A stretch of 64,000 bases of DNA from positions 1,840,501-1,904,500 of the forward strand of contig JBAMJR010000051.1 in the NCBI GenBank assembly GCA_038501785.1, written 5' to 3'. This DNA is from Myoxocephalus aenaeus (lineage: Eukaryota > Chordata > Actinopteri > Perciformes > Cottidae). Made by a program: the position numbers and the translations under genes. A model generated the notes under the pieces. That model saw only the letters and a list, made by a program, of their open reading frames with translations, was not told the DNA's origin and ran no database searches. Below are positions 46,631-56,848 of the stretch, piece after piece; position 1 is the first letter of the stretch, and every line of letters starts with the position of its first letter.

Positions 46631-48338
46631 CTATGCATTGCATCTGGGACATGATGTTTGGGCGTCTTCGATCAGCACTCTTCCGGTGATCTCGTACTCC
46701 AGGAACCACCAGTTGATCGAATTCCCTGGGCTGTAGGTTAGATCAGCCATGTAGCGCTCGATCTCACAGGGTGAACGGACGTAGTTCCACATCTGGACGT
46801 CAGACATCATGCCAACAAAAGACTGCGTCTTGGCAAACCCCCCGCCATAGGAATCCTGCTCCTGTAGTGATTGCAATGAGTTGAGATAAAAACATTGAGT
46901 TGCAGATTTTTCTTTTAAAATCAATATTTGACAGACTTAAAATGAACACAAAATGTATCAATCTACAGACATTTTTGGATTAGCTATGTTTATCAATTAT
47001 ACTCACTTGTCCGAGAATAGTAATGGGATTTACGATGTTTGATCCACCAATGTATTTCATAATTGAAGGCTTTCCATTTAACCACAGCTGCACCAGACCA
47101 GTTTTAGAGTCCCATGTAGAACAAATAGACTGCCATGCGTTCAGTTTGTAGTCCTGCTCTCCAAATGTTGCCACTTTCTTCCCGACATGGATATCCAACG
47201 AATTACTTGGAGTAGTCTTGAATATCAGGAAGGCATTATCAACAGAGGATGTGGACATAGAGAATAGCGCATGCTCTCGGCGGAGGTCTGTAATGGATCT
47301 GCAGGCATTGAATGAAAAAAATATATTATAATAAAACATGATGCTTTTATAGTCAGTGATAAAGGGAGTTTGTTCAAGCATTTTGCTCTTAAAACATTAC
47401 CTGAGACAGACAGTTAAAGCACTAAAAGTCTCTTCTGATGTCGTCAGTTTCACATGAGCTGTGGCTGTTTCTTCTGGGAAGACCAGCATCTGACCACCAA
47501 AATCTACAAAAAAAAAGAAGACAGAAAAATGATAAATGTCCATGAACAAATTATATCGCAATGTCCTAATATTTAGCAGCGATGCACAAATATGAAGAAG
47601 TTTGAGAAAAGTATTTCAGATGTGATAACAACGGCAGAACCTGCTGAATCTACTGTTTGGTGAAAGTATTTTCACTGAAAATTAGGAACATACAGATGCA
47701 AATAAACCACTGACTCTTGACTCTTGGTTACGTATGAGCACTGCTCCCCTTGTGGCCACTTCATCATCTAAGATTCTTGAATGTTATGAAGATTTTATGA
47801 AGCTAAGTAAACATGCATTAACAAAATCCCTTTTCTGTTTTGCACAGATCTAAAGGGGAATTTATCCTGCAAACAGAATAATGTATTCCTTGCTTAGTAG
47901 AATTAAACAAATGTCATGTCTGGTTAGGTGTCTGGTTAGAATATGATACAGATGTGTAAAAGTGTAACACATTTTACAGTATCAACAAATATATGTATTT
48001 CATACAGTATAAAACACATTTACCTGTTTACATCATAAAAAAATGAAAAAGATTTGAACCTAAAATGACGAGCACAGTAGACATACTCAACATGTATGAC
48101 ACATACATTCCACATGTTTTTTTAAGTTGCAATATAACTTTCATCCTATTCATTTCAGAAATGAATGTTGTTTGTAACATTATAAATTATAAGTGAATGA
48201 CATTGTCTACATGTGTATGCATATGCATTGTAAAATTCCCTCTTTATTCCCCTTTGTTAATAATAATTAAAAAAAAGTTTTACCTTCAGGTATTGCAGCA
48301 CATGCTGTCAGCATCACCAGGAGAAGAATAAATGCCAT
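46631..48338 (-). CDS. Pentraxin (C-reactive protein / serum amyloid P-like)
   Basis: Secreted pattern-recognition protein of the short pentraxin family, which binds ligands through calcium. Four coding exons on -: 48284-48338, 47401-47503, 47007-47298 and 46631-46861, giving 226 codons in frame, the usual family length. Residues 1-18 form a signal peptide (MAFILLLVMLTACAA...). The mature start resembles the family: G-x-M-L-V-F-P-E-E-T-A-T-A-H-V-K. The disulphide Cys pair (T-V-C-L-R and S-I-C-S-T-W) is present. The calcium loop has E-Q-D-S-Y-G-G, but the following position that is Glu147 in human CRP appears to be Ala. The signature H-x-C has Ser for His. A non-coding 5' exon lies near 48539-48600. 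Confidence 0.88.
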
Positions 48339-48538
48339 CTGATACAAAGACAAATAAAGAGACATTAAAGCAAATGCTAGTTTAAATCCACTAAATCAAA
48401 TCATCTTGAGTCTCTATTAACTACCAGTGTACACTTCAAATCAATTTACTTGTAATTGCATGACACTGTTTACAGCACAATACAGATTAAACAAGTGCAG
48501 TGATCTTAATTAATACTCTGAATGTACTTTGATCTTAC

Positions 48539-48600
48539 CTTGAGTCTGTGTCATGTGATGGAAGATTTTCTCTGTCAATCTGTTAAGGAGGAATGAAGTC
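48539..48600 (-). other. Probable 5' non-coding exon of the pentraxin gene
   Basis: The coding part starts directly after a TTTGTATCAG acceptor, so an upstream exon is required. On the - strand a donor CTCAAG/GTAAGATC ends at 48539. The upstream limit is not visible; 48600 is a guess. Confidence 0.4.
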
Positions 48601-49330
48601 TCTGAATCAAAGTTGTCTTTGTCCGTTTATTTCTTGCAAGAAGGAAAATTATGCAGCAGCTACTCAGAGCAGTCTGTGACACAAGATTCAACAAAACAAA
48701 AGTCACAACCTCACTTTATACAACATGATGGTTACGCCTCCAAGCCACGGTGAAACCAAGAAAAATGCTGAGTCGTGGTTTGTGCGAGACCTGATCTCCC
48801 CCAGTCCTCGTCATCAAAGAAGTTACGACCACTATCTTCGAAAGATCATCTGAAAAACCTGTGGAATCTGTGGTATGTCCCAACCTCATTGGCAATGGGT
48901 CAGTGTTCACATGACGCATGTTAGATGTTTGAAATAAGTGCTGTATTGACTGCATCCTCAAGAAACCGGTTGGCTTGGTAAACTGACTATTAGTGGGAGG
49001 GGTGTTGCATTTAAGGATGATGATAGACATCAGTACCGTACATATCGTACATACCACTGGCCAGGCAATGAAGGGCAGCAATGAATCATCAGTTGAAGTT
49101 TTAAGGACATCAGGTAGTTTAAGACTATGCCAATAGTCTACAAGATCATGCTTACAGACATAAACATAAGACATTTATTAACAAAGTTGTGTAGTCATGG
49201 ATAGTCACAGAAATAGTTTTTCTAAAAACAAAACCATTGTTTTTGGTTGATTTATTCTTTTTGATTGCCTAACTGCACTGTCACATCCAGATATTAGATC
49301 TCTCTGCAGAGGACTTCAGTAATGGAAGAG
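48601..49330. other. Spacer with an unrecognised open frame
   Basis: A - strand frame at 48716-49174 (152 codons) contains one hydrophobic stretch (residues about 33-53) but no family I recognise and no supporting splice or promoter signals. It overlaps the likely pentraxin promoter region. Probably chance or an old repeat. Confidence 0.25.
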
Positions 49331-49351
49331 CTGCATGTTCCTTCCAGCACT

Positions 49352-50575
49352 TTATAGGCGTTGATGGTCTTCACAGGCTCCGGACCGACGCAGCACAGAC
49401 CTGCAACCGATCTCTGGCAGGAAGGCCTGGAGCTTGGCGTGACCGCTGATCAGCATCTCGCCAGGAGCTCTGCTCTCCCGAGAAATATCGAATCCCATGG
49501 CGATATCAATGCTGCAGGCTGAAGCAGAGGGAAACACGTCTTTACCTTTGGCAGCCAGAAACTCAGGAATACGGTGGCAAAGAAGGGCCAGAGAGGCAAA
49601 GGCACACTTTTCAACTCACAAACCTTGGATGGGTGGGGGGCAGAACAATGGGATCATCTTGGCAAATGTTGTCCACCTCCTTCTGCTTGATATTTGCTAA
49701 GTCGAGGAAGTTCCGCACCCTAAACAGTCTCTCTGGAGTCCCGGTGATCTGCAGGAGCTGCAGGAGGTGAACGTCTCCGACGCCGATGGCGACCACCTCG
49801 ATCCCCAGATCCCTGAGGCGGCTACCCGCCGCCCTCACCTCATCGTGAGAATCACCATCTGAGATCAGCACCAGGATCTTGGGGATCTCCTTGCAGCTGC
49901 CCCGCGACACCTGAAAGTAATCCTTAACGTGATCCAAGGCCCTTCCGATGTTGGTGTTTCCACCTTCGTATGACATGCCCTGGATGTGTGAGATACAATC
50001 CTCCTTCTTGAAGTACGTGTTGAGGTCAAACTCATATAGAGGGTCGTCGCTGAACTGTGCAAGTCCAACATGCACAAAGTTCTCATTGACGTCAAAGCTG
50101 TCAAGCTCGTCCACGTAGAACACTTTCGAGGCGTCGCCACCGGCCATGGTCATCAGCTCTTTAATTTCCACGTCCTTCACTACGATGCTTGCGATGAGGA
50201 CCCCGTTGCTTCTCAGCGTGTTAGATGTCTCATTTAATTTTTCAGGGTCGGTGGCCTTACCGTCTGTGATCACCATGAGAATTTGATGCACCGTGTCTGC
50301 TTTCAGGCCGCCATGTTCAGCGTGGAAGAACTGGAGCGAGTACTTCAAGGCCTCGCCCGTGTTGGTGTTTCCGTTTAGTGGCTTCTCTTTGGGGATCGCT
50401 GCCTGAACTTTTCGTTTGGAGTCAAAGTCCTTGAGACTTAAATAAGACATGGGACTAGTCGAGTAAAAGATGAGCCCAAACGAGTCTGGTCCTTGCCAAC
50501 TGTGGTTTGGTTCACTACTGACATAAACTTCCGCATATTTTCATATTGCGGTTGATATATGGTTTTGGACATATA
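49352..50575 (-). pseudogene. Collagen-VI-alpha-like vWA gene fragment, broken
   Basis: The large exon (about 50575-49620 on -) holds the later part of one von Willebrand A domain (N-T-N-T-G-E-A-L, I-L-M-V-I-T-D-G-K) joined without a break, at S-F-D/V-N-E-N, to the later part of a second (Q-F-S-D-D, N-T-N-I-G-R-A-L, V-L-I-S-D-G), then a GTGAGT donor at 49614-49619. The D-x-S-x-S metal site of the second domain is missing. A one-base deletion near 50487 breaks the first domain between V-N-Q-T-T-V-G-K and G-L-I-F-Y-S-T. A further exon (about 49518-49352) starts C-S-I-D-I-A-M-G-F-D-I-S, the entry to another vWA, and stops early. Matrix collagen origin is inferred from vWA style. Confidence 0.65.
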
Positions 50576-50782
50576 GAGTTGATTTACTGAACAATAGTGA
50601 CAAAATAATATAATATATATATAAATATATATGATATAAAATATATTATAATATATAAATAATATAAATTAGCAAACATCTATTTATTATACTACAAGCA
50701 CAAAAAAGCATGTGGTGGGAGGAGTGTGTATGTGTGCGTGTGCGTGTGCGTGTGTGTGTGTGTGTGTATGAATCATGGCTGC
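50576..50782. repeat. AT-rich tract and GT repeat
   Basis: TATAAATATATA-type sequence at about 50605-50665 and a TGTGTG/CGTGTG repeat at about 50725-50768. Confidence 0.6.
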
Positions 50783-50905
50783 CTGGAACCGGTCCTGCCT
50801 GCTGCCATGGCTCTGCTGATGGAACCGGTCCTGGAACCGGTCCTGCCTGCTGCCATGGCCCTGCTGATGGAACCGGTCCTGGAACCGGCCCTGCCTGCTG
50901 CCATG
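50783..50905 (+). repeat. 48-bp minisatellite, about 2.5 units
   Basis: Units start CTGGAACCGGTCCTGCCTGC at 50783, 50831 and 50879. The 48-bp period keeps frame, but no gene context supports coding use. It may be part of the LINE 3' end that follows. Confidence 0.75.
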
Positions 50906-50959
50906 CCCCCACCCCCTCCTCCTCTCTACCTCCTTCTGCTTCATGGATCGTGGTTATCT

Positions 50960-51291
50960 TAATCATGGACCATGCCTACCACTCATTATATGATTCATTT
51001 CTGTCATATTCATTGAATGTGCTGTAACTCCGTTACGTTATTCATTCTGGCCACATGACATCTATTGCTTCTGTCCATCCGGGGGGAGGGATCCTCCTCT
51101 GTTGCTCTCCCTCAGGTTTCTTCCCTTTTTTTCCCTGTGAAAGGGTTTTTACTATCTTTATTTGGGGGAGCTTTTCCTTATCCGATGTGAGGTACCGGGA
51201 CAGGGATGTTATGTGTACAAATTGTAAAGCCCTCCGAGGCAAACTTGTATTTGTGATGTTGGGCTATATAAAATAAACTGAATTGAATTGT
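50960..51291 (+). mobile_element. L2/CR1-like LINE 3' end
   Basis: Contains CTGGCCACATGACATCTATT, TCCTCTGTTGCTCTCCCTCA, TATCCGATGTGAGGTACCGG and GTAAAGCCCTCCGAGGCAAA, ending AAATAAACTGAATTGAATTG. This is a common fish LINE 3' untranslated end with an ATTGA-type tail. A GT/CTGT microsatellite follows. Confidence 0.65.
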
Positions 51292-51936
51292 GTGTGTGTG
51301 TGTGTGTCTGTGTGTCTGTGTGTCTGTGAGTTAGGGAAGGAAAACACAAAAAAAGGCAACGAGGATCCTCGCTGCCGCAGTAATACAGTAAATGTAATTT
51401 TATCACACAGGAACCCGACTGGCGAACTCAGATTCAGCAGCCACTGGTCAGTTTGAGCAGCCACTGGTCCGTTTATCGACCTTACTCACGGTGGCTTAAT
51501 TAAACACAACACAGCTCAGCAGTGTGGAAAAACACTGCACTAAATGGCACTCGGCAGTCCCTTAGGGGCTGGGACAATCTACCAGCTTTTTAGGAAACTG
51601 GAAAAACAAGCTCCTTTGAATGTCAAAGGATCAGGTTTGACTGACAAGTTCCTCTACATTCAGAGGATCAAGCTTGACTACAAATGTAGAAAATCCCTAA
51701 ACACTTATGACTTTTTGCTTGTGACACTGTAACTGTTTCATTGAATTGAACGTGCTGGTGATTTATAGAGGAAATGAAAAAAAGTATAAAACTGAAATAA
51801 AAACACAGTCTTACCATTTTGTAAGCTGTAACAAAAAAACTAAAGACTCCAGTTCTTTATGAATCTAACCTTCTTCCCCTGTCCTGAACAAGTGTGATAC
51901 TGAGGTGACGACCGACGCTGCCAGAGGACCTTAATG
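51292..51936. other. Spacer, nothing recognised
   Basis: GT-rich start, then unique-looking sequence. A small frame at 51544-51732 has no recognisable domain. Confidence 0.4.
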
Positions 51937-52768
51937 CAGGGGTGTCAAACATACGGCCCTCCAGGGGGTCCAGCTCGGCCCGCCGGATAACTGTTCAAAT
52001 TACTTTTTTTTTTTTTTTAAGTGACAGGCTTTTGCCAACATTAGCCTAACGAGGAATACTGTCACGGATAGGATTTCCGATCTTTCAGCAGATTTGGAGC
52101 AAAATGAAGCATAAAGTAAAGTCATTTGTAGCATTTTCAGTTGCAATCAATGAGAGCACTGAAATTACTAAAGATGTTGCTCAACTGGCCGTATTCATTC
52201 GTGGTGTTGATGAGATTTTGGCGGTCCCCGAGCAGTTCCTTGAGTTGATACCATGACAGACACCACTACAGCCAATTACATTGTTAGCGCTCGTTGAAGG
52301 ACCCGTGCTGTCAGTGTGGTGCAGACGGCGCACCATCAATGATCGGGAGAAAGACAGGCGTTGTGATGAAATTCATGGAGAAAGTACAAGTCGCAAATGG
52401 AGGACAAAGTTTTGGGACATTTCACTGTATTTTTCATCGCGATGCATTGTGTTGCAAGTCGTTAAAAATGGATCACGTCATGAAAGTGCCGTCACAAACG
52501 CGTCACAAAGCGAGGGAATCTGCAGAGGAGAGCCCAGGCAGGTAAACAGTGGGCTGATGTCAGAATTTTTGGTCTTTATGTTTCTAGTTTATTGTAGAAA
52601 GACCTTAAAATAGGGTTTATCACCCAAAAACCTTCACCAATGATTTAAACTTAGAGAAATATTGTCGTTATATATGTGTTATTATGCTATGATTTTACTG
52701 GTCTGGCTCAATTGACGTCAAAATGGGCAGTATGTGGCCCCTTCACTAAAATGAGTTTGACACCCCTG
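51937..52768 (+). mobile_element. hAT (Charlie-like) DNA transposon remnant
   Basis: Terminal inverted repeats CAGGGGTGTCAAAC (51937-51950) and GTTTGACACCCCTG (52755-52768) match perfectly over 14 bp. The flanks CCTTAATG (51929-51936) and CCTTAAGG (52769-52776) form an 8-bp target duplication with one mismatch, as expected for hAT. Inside, a broken frame at about 52294-52500 reads G-A-P-S-M-I-G-R-K-T-G-V and C-C-K-S-L-K-M-D-H-V-M, resembling transposase of the GTF2IRD2/Charlie8 type. Internally deleted and inactive. Confidence 0.85.
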
Positions 52769-53121
52769 CCTTAAGGTAAGGACCCTGGTTGAAAACTTTG
52801 CAGTGTGTCTAAAATGTGAGTGTTCAAAATAGGCAATGAGATTGTATAGACGTTGTATGTACGCTGTAACAAGATTACTGTAGAATGTACAGTAACTTGC
52901 TGGCAGCAATTAGCAAGTAAGTAGCTGTATTATATTCTAACATTGGTTACCGATTCCCATTAGAAATACCACAATATGTTTCTACTATGACAATGTCAGC
53001 CTATGTTGTGTTTTGTATGGTACTGGGATCTTACCAACATGATGAGCCTTGGAGTGCTCAGTAGGGACACCTGGGCCTCAACATCAGCCTGGGTGGAGTT
53101 AGATGTTTTTCTGATATTAAC

Positions 53122-53548
53122 TAGGGTGACCAGATTTGAGTTTGTGAAAAAGAGGACGGGGGTGTAGGAGAGAGAGAGAGAGAGAGAGGAGGAGGACACT
53201 TCGTCGCGGGGGGGGGGGGGGGGGGGGTTAGCAGTAGTGTGTAGCATGCCGGGGAATTACATTTACGTTGAGATCGGTCGACCAATGACAGTTCTCTCTA
53301 CAGTCAGAGCTTGCGCAAGAAGGTGGAACGTGAGGGAGATACCATTTCCAAAACTTTTAAGGGGGTAATAACTATTTTCCTGGATGTAGCAAAATCCCGG
53401 ACGTACCATTTCCAAAACTTGTAAGGGGGTAATAACTATTTTCCCCGACATAGCAAAATCCCGGACGTTTTTGGAATCCCTGCCGGACGCTTTTTTTAGG
53501 TCTCGAAAAGAGGACATGTCCGGGAAAAAGAGGACGTCTGGTCACCCT
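53122..53548. mobile_element. hAT-type MITE inserted in a minisatellite
   Basis: Ends TAGGGTGACCAGA and TCTGGTCACCCT are inverted repeats; ATATTAAC lies on both sides (53114-53121 and 53549-53556), an 8-bp duplication. That motif is also part of the surrounding repeat unit, so chance agreement is possible. The interior has a GA run (53168-53188), a G run (53209-53227) and a tandemly doubled 65-66 bp segment around 53340-53467. Non-coding. Confidence 0.7.
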
Positions 53549-53555
53549 ATATTAA

Positions 53556-54235
53556 CACAGGTCATGGGTGTATGTTAGCTGGTGTTCTGACATCAACAAC
53601 ACAGACCATGGATGTAAATTAGCTGGTGTTCTGATATTCATACAAACCAAGGCTATAAGTCAGCAGATGTTTTGATAGTCATAAACACTGAGGCCATGTA
53701 AAAGCAAGACTGTTAGCCGCAATTCTGATATTTATACAAACATCCATCTCTAAGTTAGCCAAGCTTCTGACGTTTAATACAAACCAAGACTGTAAATTAG
53801 CGGTGTTTTCTGATATTAAAACAAACCACAGCTATATGTTAGCTGGTGTTCTGATATTAACTCAGGCTATGGCTGTAAGTTAGATGGTGTTCTGATATCA
53901 TACAACCTATAGAGCTGTATGTTAGCCAGTGTTCTGATACTTATACAAAACTGATAATATAGTTAGCTGGTGTTTTGATATTCATACAAATCAAGGCTAT
54001 AAGTCAGCAGAGGTTTTTGATAGTCATGAAAACTGAGGTCATGTAAAAGCAAGCTTGTTAGCCACAATTCTGATATTTATACAAACATCCATCTCTAAGT
54101 TAGCCACGCTTCTGATGTTTAATACAAACCAAGACTGTAAGTTAGATGGTTGTCTGATATTAACACAGGTCATGGATGTATGTTAGCTGGTGTTCTGACA
54201 TCAACAACACAGACCATGGATGTAAATTAGCTTGT
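53556..54235 (+). repeat. Degenerate minisatellite with higher-order duplication
   Basis: Units of roughly 45-50 bp built on TTAGCTGGTGTTCTGATATT and ACAAACCAAGGCTGTAA. A larger block repeats: the stretch at about 53556-53627 recurs almost unchanged at about 54162-54233. Partial units also occur left of the inserted MITE (about 53090-53120). No coding potential. Confidence 0.75.
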
Positions 54236-54298
54236 GCACGATGGTGTCCCGCGCAATACTATACCAAAAACCACATTTTATTTCATCAAATGGTCGCT

Positions 54299-54351
54299 GC
54301 TAGAAATCAAAGATGGATGCACGGGCTGTGCATCCATCTTTGATTTCTAGC
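54299..54351. repeat. Perfect 24-bp inverted repeat (hairpin)
   Basis: Arms 54299-54322 and 54328-54351 are exact reverse complements, separated by only 5 bases (GGGCT). It lies between two copies of GCGCAATACTATACC (near 54251 and 54550). Origin unknown. Confidence 0.85.
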
Positions 54352-54359
54352 ATTGGGCT

Positions 54360-55123
54360 AATGGCCACTCCCACTTTTTCATCCTTTTCACAGGACATAT
54401 TCGGAATATGCAGAAAAATCATAAGTAGCCTTAAAATGATAATAGAACACTACTATAAGACATAAATACGCAAAAAAATCTATTATAAAAAATGTGCATA
54501 ATTTTTTTAAGACGTGCACGCGCACACACGCGCATGCACGTACGTGTACGCGCAATACTATACCCTATATACTACTCATGAGCATACACGACGACGGCGT
54601 TACACATAAACGATTCCAATTAATTTACAAGTTACACTAAACTTCTGTCATGTATCAACTATATGAAGCCAAATGATTTATATCACAATGTAATGAGCAA
54701 ATACTACATTTTGGTAATATCAGTCACACTAACGTTAGCTTACTAGTGCAGGAAAGTGTCCCTTAAAGTCACGTAGCGTTAAACGGTAACTTTACTTGAG
54801 AAGACTGTGCTGTCTGTAATTAATGTACATTTGCAAAATGCCTGGCAAAAAGGAAATATGAAGGAATAATAATGAGCTTTGTTACCTCGCCGCTGCTGAA
54901 GTTGAAGTGGACTCAGAAATGTTGTAGCTCTTGCTCCAAAATTGTGTCGAGAAGCAAGTGTCCATCGGCACACAACATTATAGTCTACTGTCATCTTTTG
55001 TGTAACACCACGGAGGTATAACAATGTTGTTTTTCCCCTCTGTCTGCGTGATAGCTAAACCTGTGTTGAAAATAATGTTAAAACGGATTATGGTGTATTG
55101 CTGAAAAAAGAGAACCGCTCAAA
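54360..55123. other. Spacer, nothing recognised
   Basis: Contains a CpG- and purine/pyrimidine-alternating patch around 54511-54555 (ACGTGCACGCGCACACACG type). A - strand frame at 54779-55024 has no recognisable domain. Confidence 0.4.
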
Positions 55124-55211
55124 ATTACTGTATTGTGATTCACAGCAACATGTATTACTGTATTGTGATTCACAGCAACATTTATTACTGTATTGTGATT
55201 CACAGCAACAT
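55124..55211 (+). repeat. 30-bp tandem repeat, three units
   Basis: ATTACTGTATTGTGATTCAC plus AGCAACAT, repeated with a 30-bp period at about 55124, 55154 and 55184, nearly identical. Confidence 0.85.
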
Positions 55212-56131
55212 TCATTTACAGTAAGATTTACCCGGGAATTAATTTTGACCATGACGCATTGCAGATCTACAGCAACATGCTGTATAGGAGTTCTACAGTA
55301 AGAATATGGCCAGTAGTATACAGTAGTATTACTGTGAAAACTACGGAAACTTGTTACAGTGTACTCACTTGAAAAGGGTTGAGACGAGTTACAGCCTATC
55401 GTGGGGGCCTACAGCATTAGCTGAAAAACACTCTAGAGAAAACCCTTTCTTTAATGTTGTTATACACCTCATTTCAGCAACTTCAGTCACATGGACGGCA
55501 CAGAGTAAATGTATGGGGGTTCCTGTGGCATTGAGGCATCAGTGTTGTGGTTTGAACCAAATCTCACACACACAGTAGAAGTTCAGTTTAAAACTTCCTC
55601 GGAAAGAGTGGTGGAATAAGTATTCAGATATTTTACATGACGATAAGTATTAGCATCGAAATATACTTAAAGTACCAAAAGTAAAAGTAGCAGAAAAAGG
55701 CCCCATTTCAGATTCATAATTGTTCTATATTATAATCATTAACGAATCTTGTTGACATGTTATTTTTGTCTCACTGACAGATATTTATTTCACATATAAA
55801 TTTGAGAAAGATCACACATTCTGGCATTTGACAGAACCTGGAAACAATACTTTTTCAAGTTTTTTGCTTGACATTATTGATCGATGATCAAAATATGTCC
55901 CATGAAATTTTCCCATCAACTAATTGTTTCTCTAATGTTTGGCTGAGTGTAAAATGTGACTTGCTTGATGTTTTAACTCCGCTTTGTGCTGTAGATGTGA
56001 CTTTCAATCTCCTCTATGACACAAACCGTCACAAATAAGAAAACAGAAAACAACAATTGCTTTGCTTTTGGCTTGAATGCATTTATTGATCAGTATGCAC
56101 TGTAAGCTCATGCTGCATCTTCTCCTGCTGC
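55212..56131. other. alpha8 3' side with leftover spacer sequence
   Basis: 55575-55745 matches the middle of the class II alpha-beta spacers (compare 57090-57265), although no alpha promoter lies to its left and no beta gene to its right. About 55860-55935 matches the right end of the MITE at 35491-35802. 55935-56131 matches the alpha6 3' flank (35800-36002). The alpha8 polyA signal is at 56082-56087. Confidence 0.6.
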
Positions 56132-56848
56132 TTATCGGTACTTCTCAGCCAGGGCCAGAGCCAGAGCAGCCAGGAACTTGTCCATGGCCACGTGGACCTC
56201 AGGGGTGAATTCGTTGGGGAACATGATGGCCATGACCACGAGGATGTTGTGAGAGAGAATCTGTGAAAAGAAAGCAATCACACAGATGTTACATATATGG
56301 AGTTTTTTTTAACTCCCCACACCAATCGCACATGGGAACTTTATGTGCATGAAAACAACAGATGGACCTGTTGCAGGTCTGCAACCCCGTCAACGAGTTT
56401 GAGGAACACTTCATATGACAGCTATTATCTTGTAATGACTGTGGCTCTGCACCTTGAAGTTGGCAGGGTCCACACGCAGAGTGAAGGCATGCAGCTCACT
56501 GAGGCTCTGAAGACCTCCTTTCAGGTCGTCGATTTTGCTCACAGCATCTGCAACTCCAGCCATCACAGTTACTCCGTGCTTCCTCACAGCGGGAGAGGTG
56601 GGGCTCTGGTCCTTCCAGTGGGAGAAGTAAGTCTTGGTCTGCGGGTACACCGTCAGCATCCTGGGTCACACAAAATACAAAGTGAGGCGTTTATAAATGA
56701 ATCAGTAAATGTTGGAGCAGGTTACATCACTCAGTTTGTGGTATAGTTACCTGGCCACAGCATCGGTGCCGATGTCCTCTGCCTTTCCAGATACTTTACC
56801 CCAGAAGGCTTTGACTGCGTCCTTGTCCTTAGCTGTGAGACTGGTCAT
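56132..56848 (-). CDS. hba: alpha-globin chain, alpha8 (class II)
   Basis: Exons on the - strand: 56751-56848, 56453-56660 and 56132-56260; 144 codons; His61 and His90 present; C-terminus K-Y-R. Exon 1 follows alpha6 (K-D-K-D-A, GCCAG end), but exon 2 (S-E-L-H-A) and exon 3 (V-M-A-I-M-F, P-E-V-H-V) follow alpha7. The stop codon context TATCGG differs from both. TATA-like box near 56904-56910. Separated from alpha7 by about 14 kb of non-globin and repeat DNA plus beta10. Confidence 0.95.

Noticed and set aside
48716..49174. 152-codon - strand frame with a hydrophobic stretch, possible membrane protein
   Set aside because: No recognisable family or splice signals, and it overlaps the likely pentraxin promoter; not called as a gene.
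51544..51732. 62-codon + frame starting MALGSPLGAG
   Set aside because: No motif, no neighbouring exon and no upstream promoter signal.
55124..55211. Regular 30-bp repeats, CRISPR-like at first glance
   Set aside because: Contiguous tandem units with no spacers, in a vertebrate genome.
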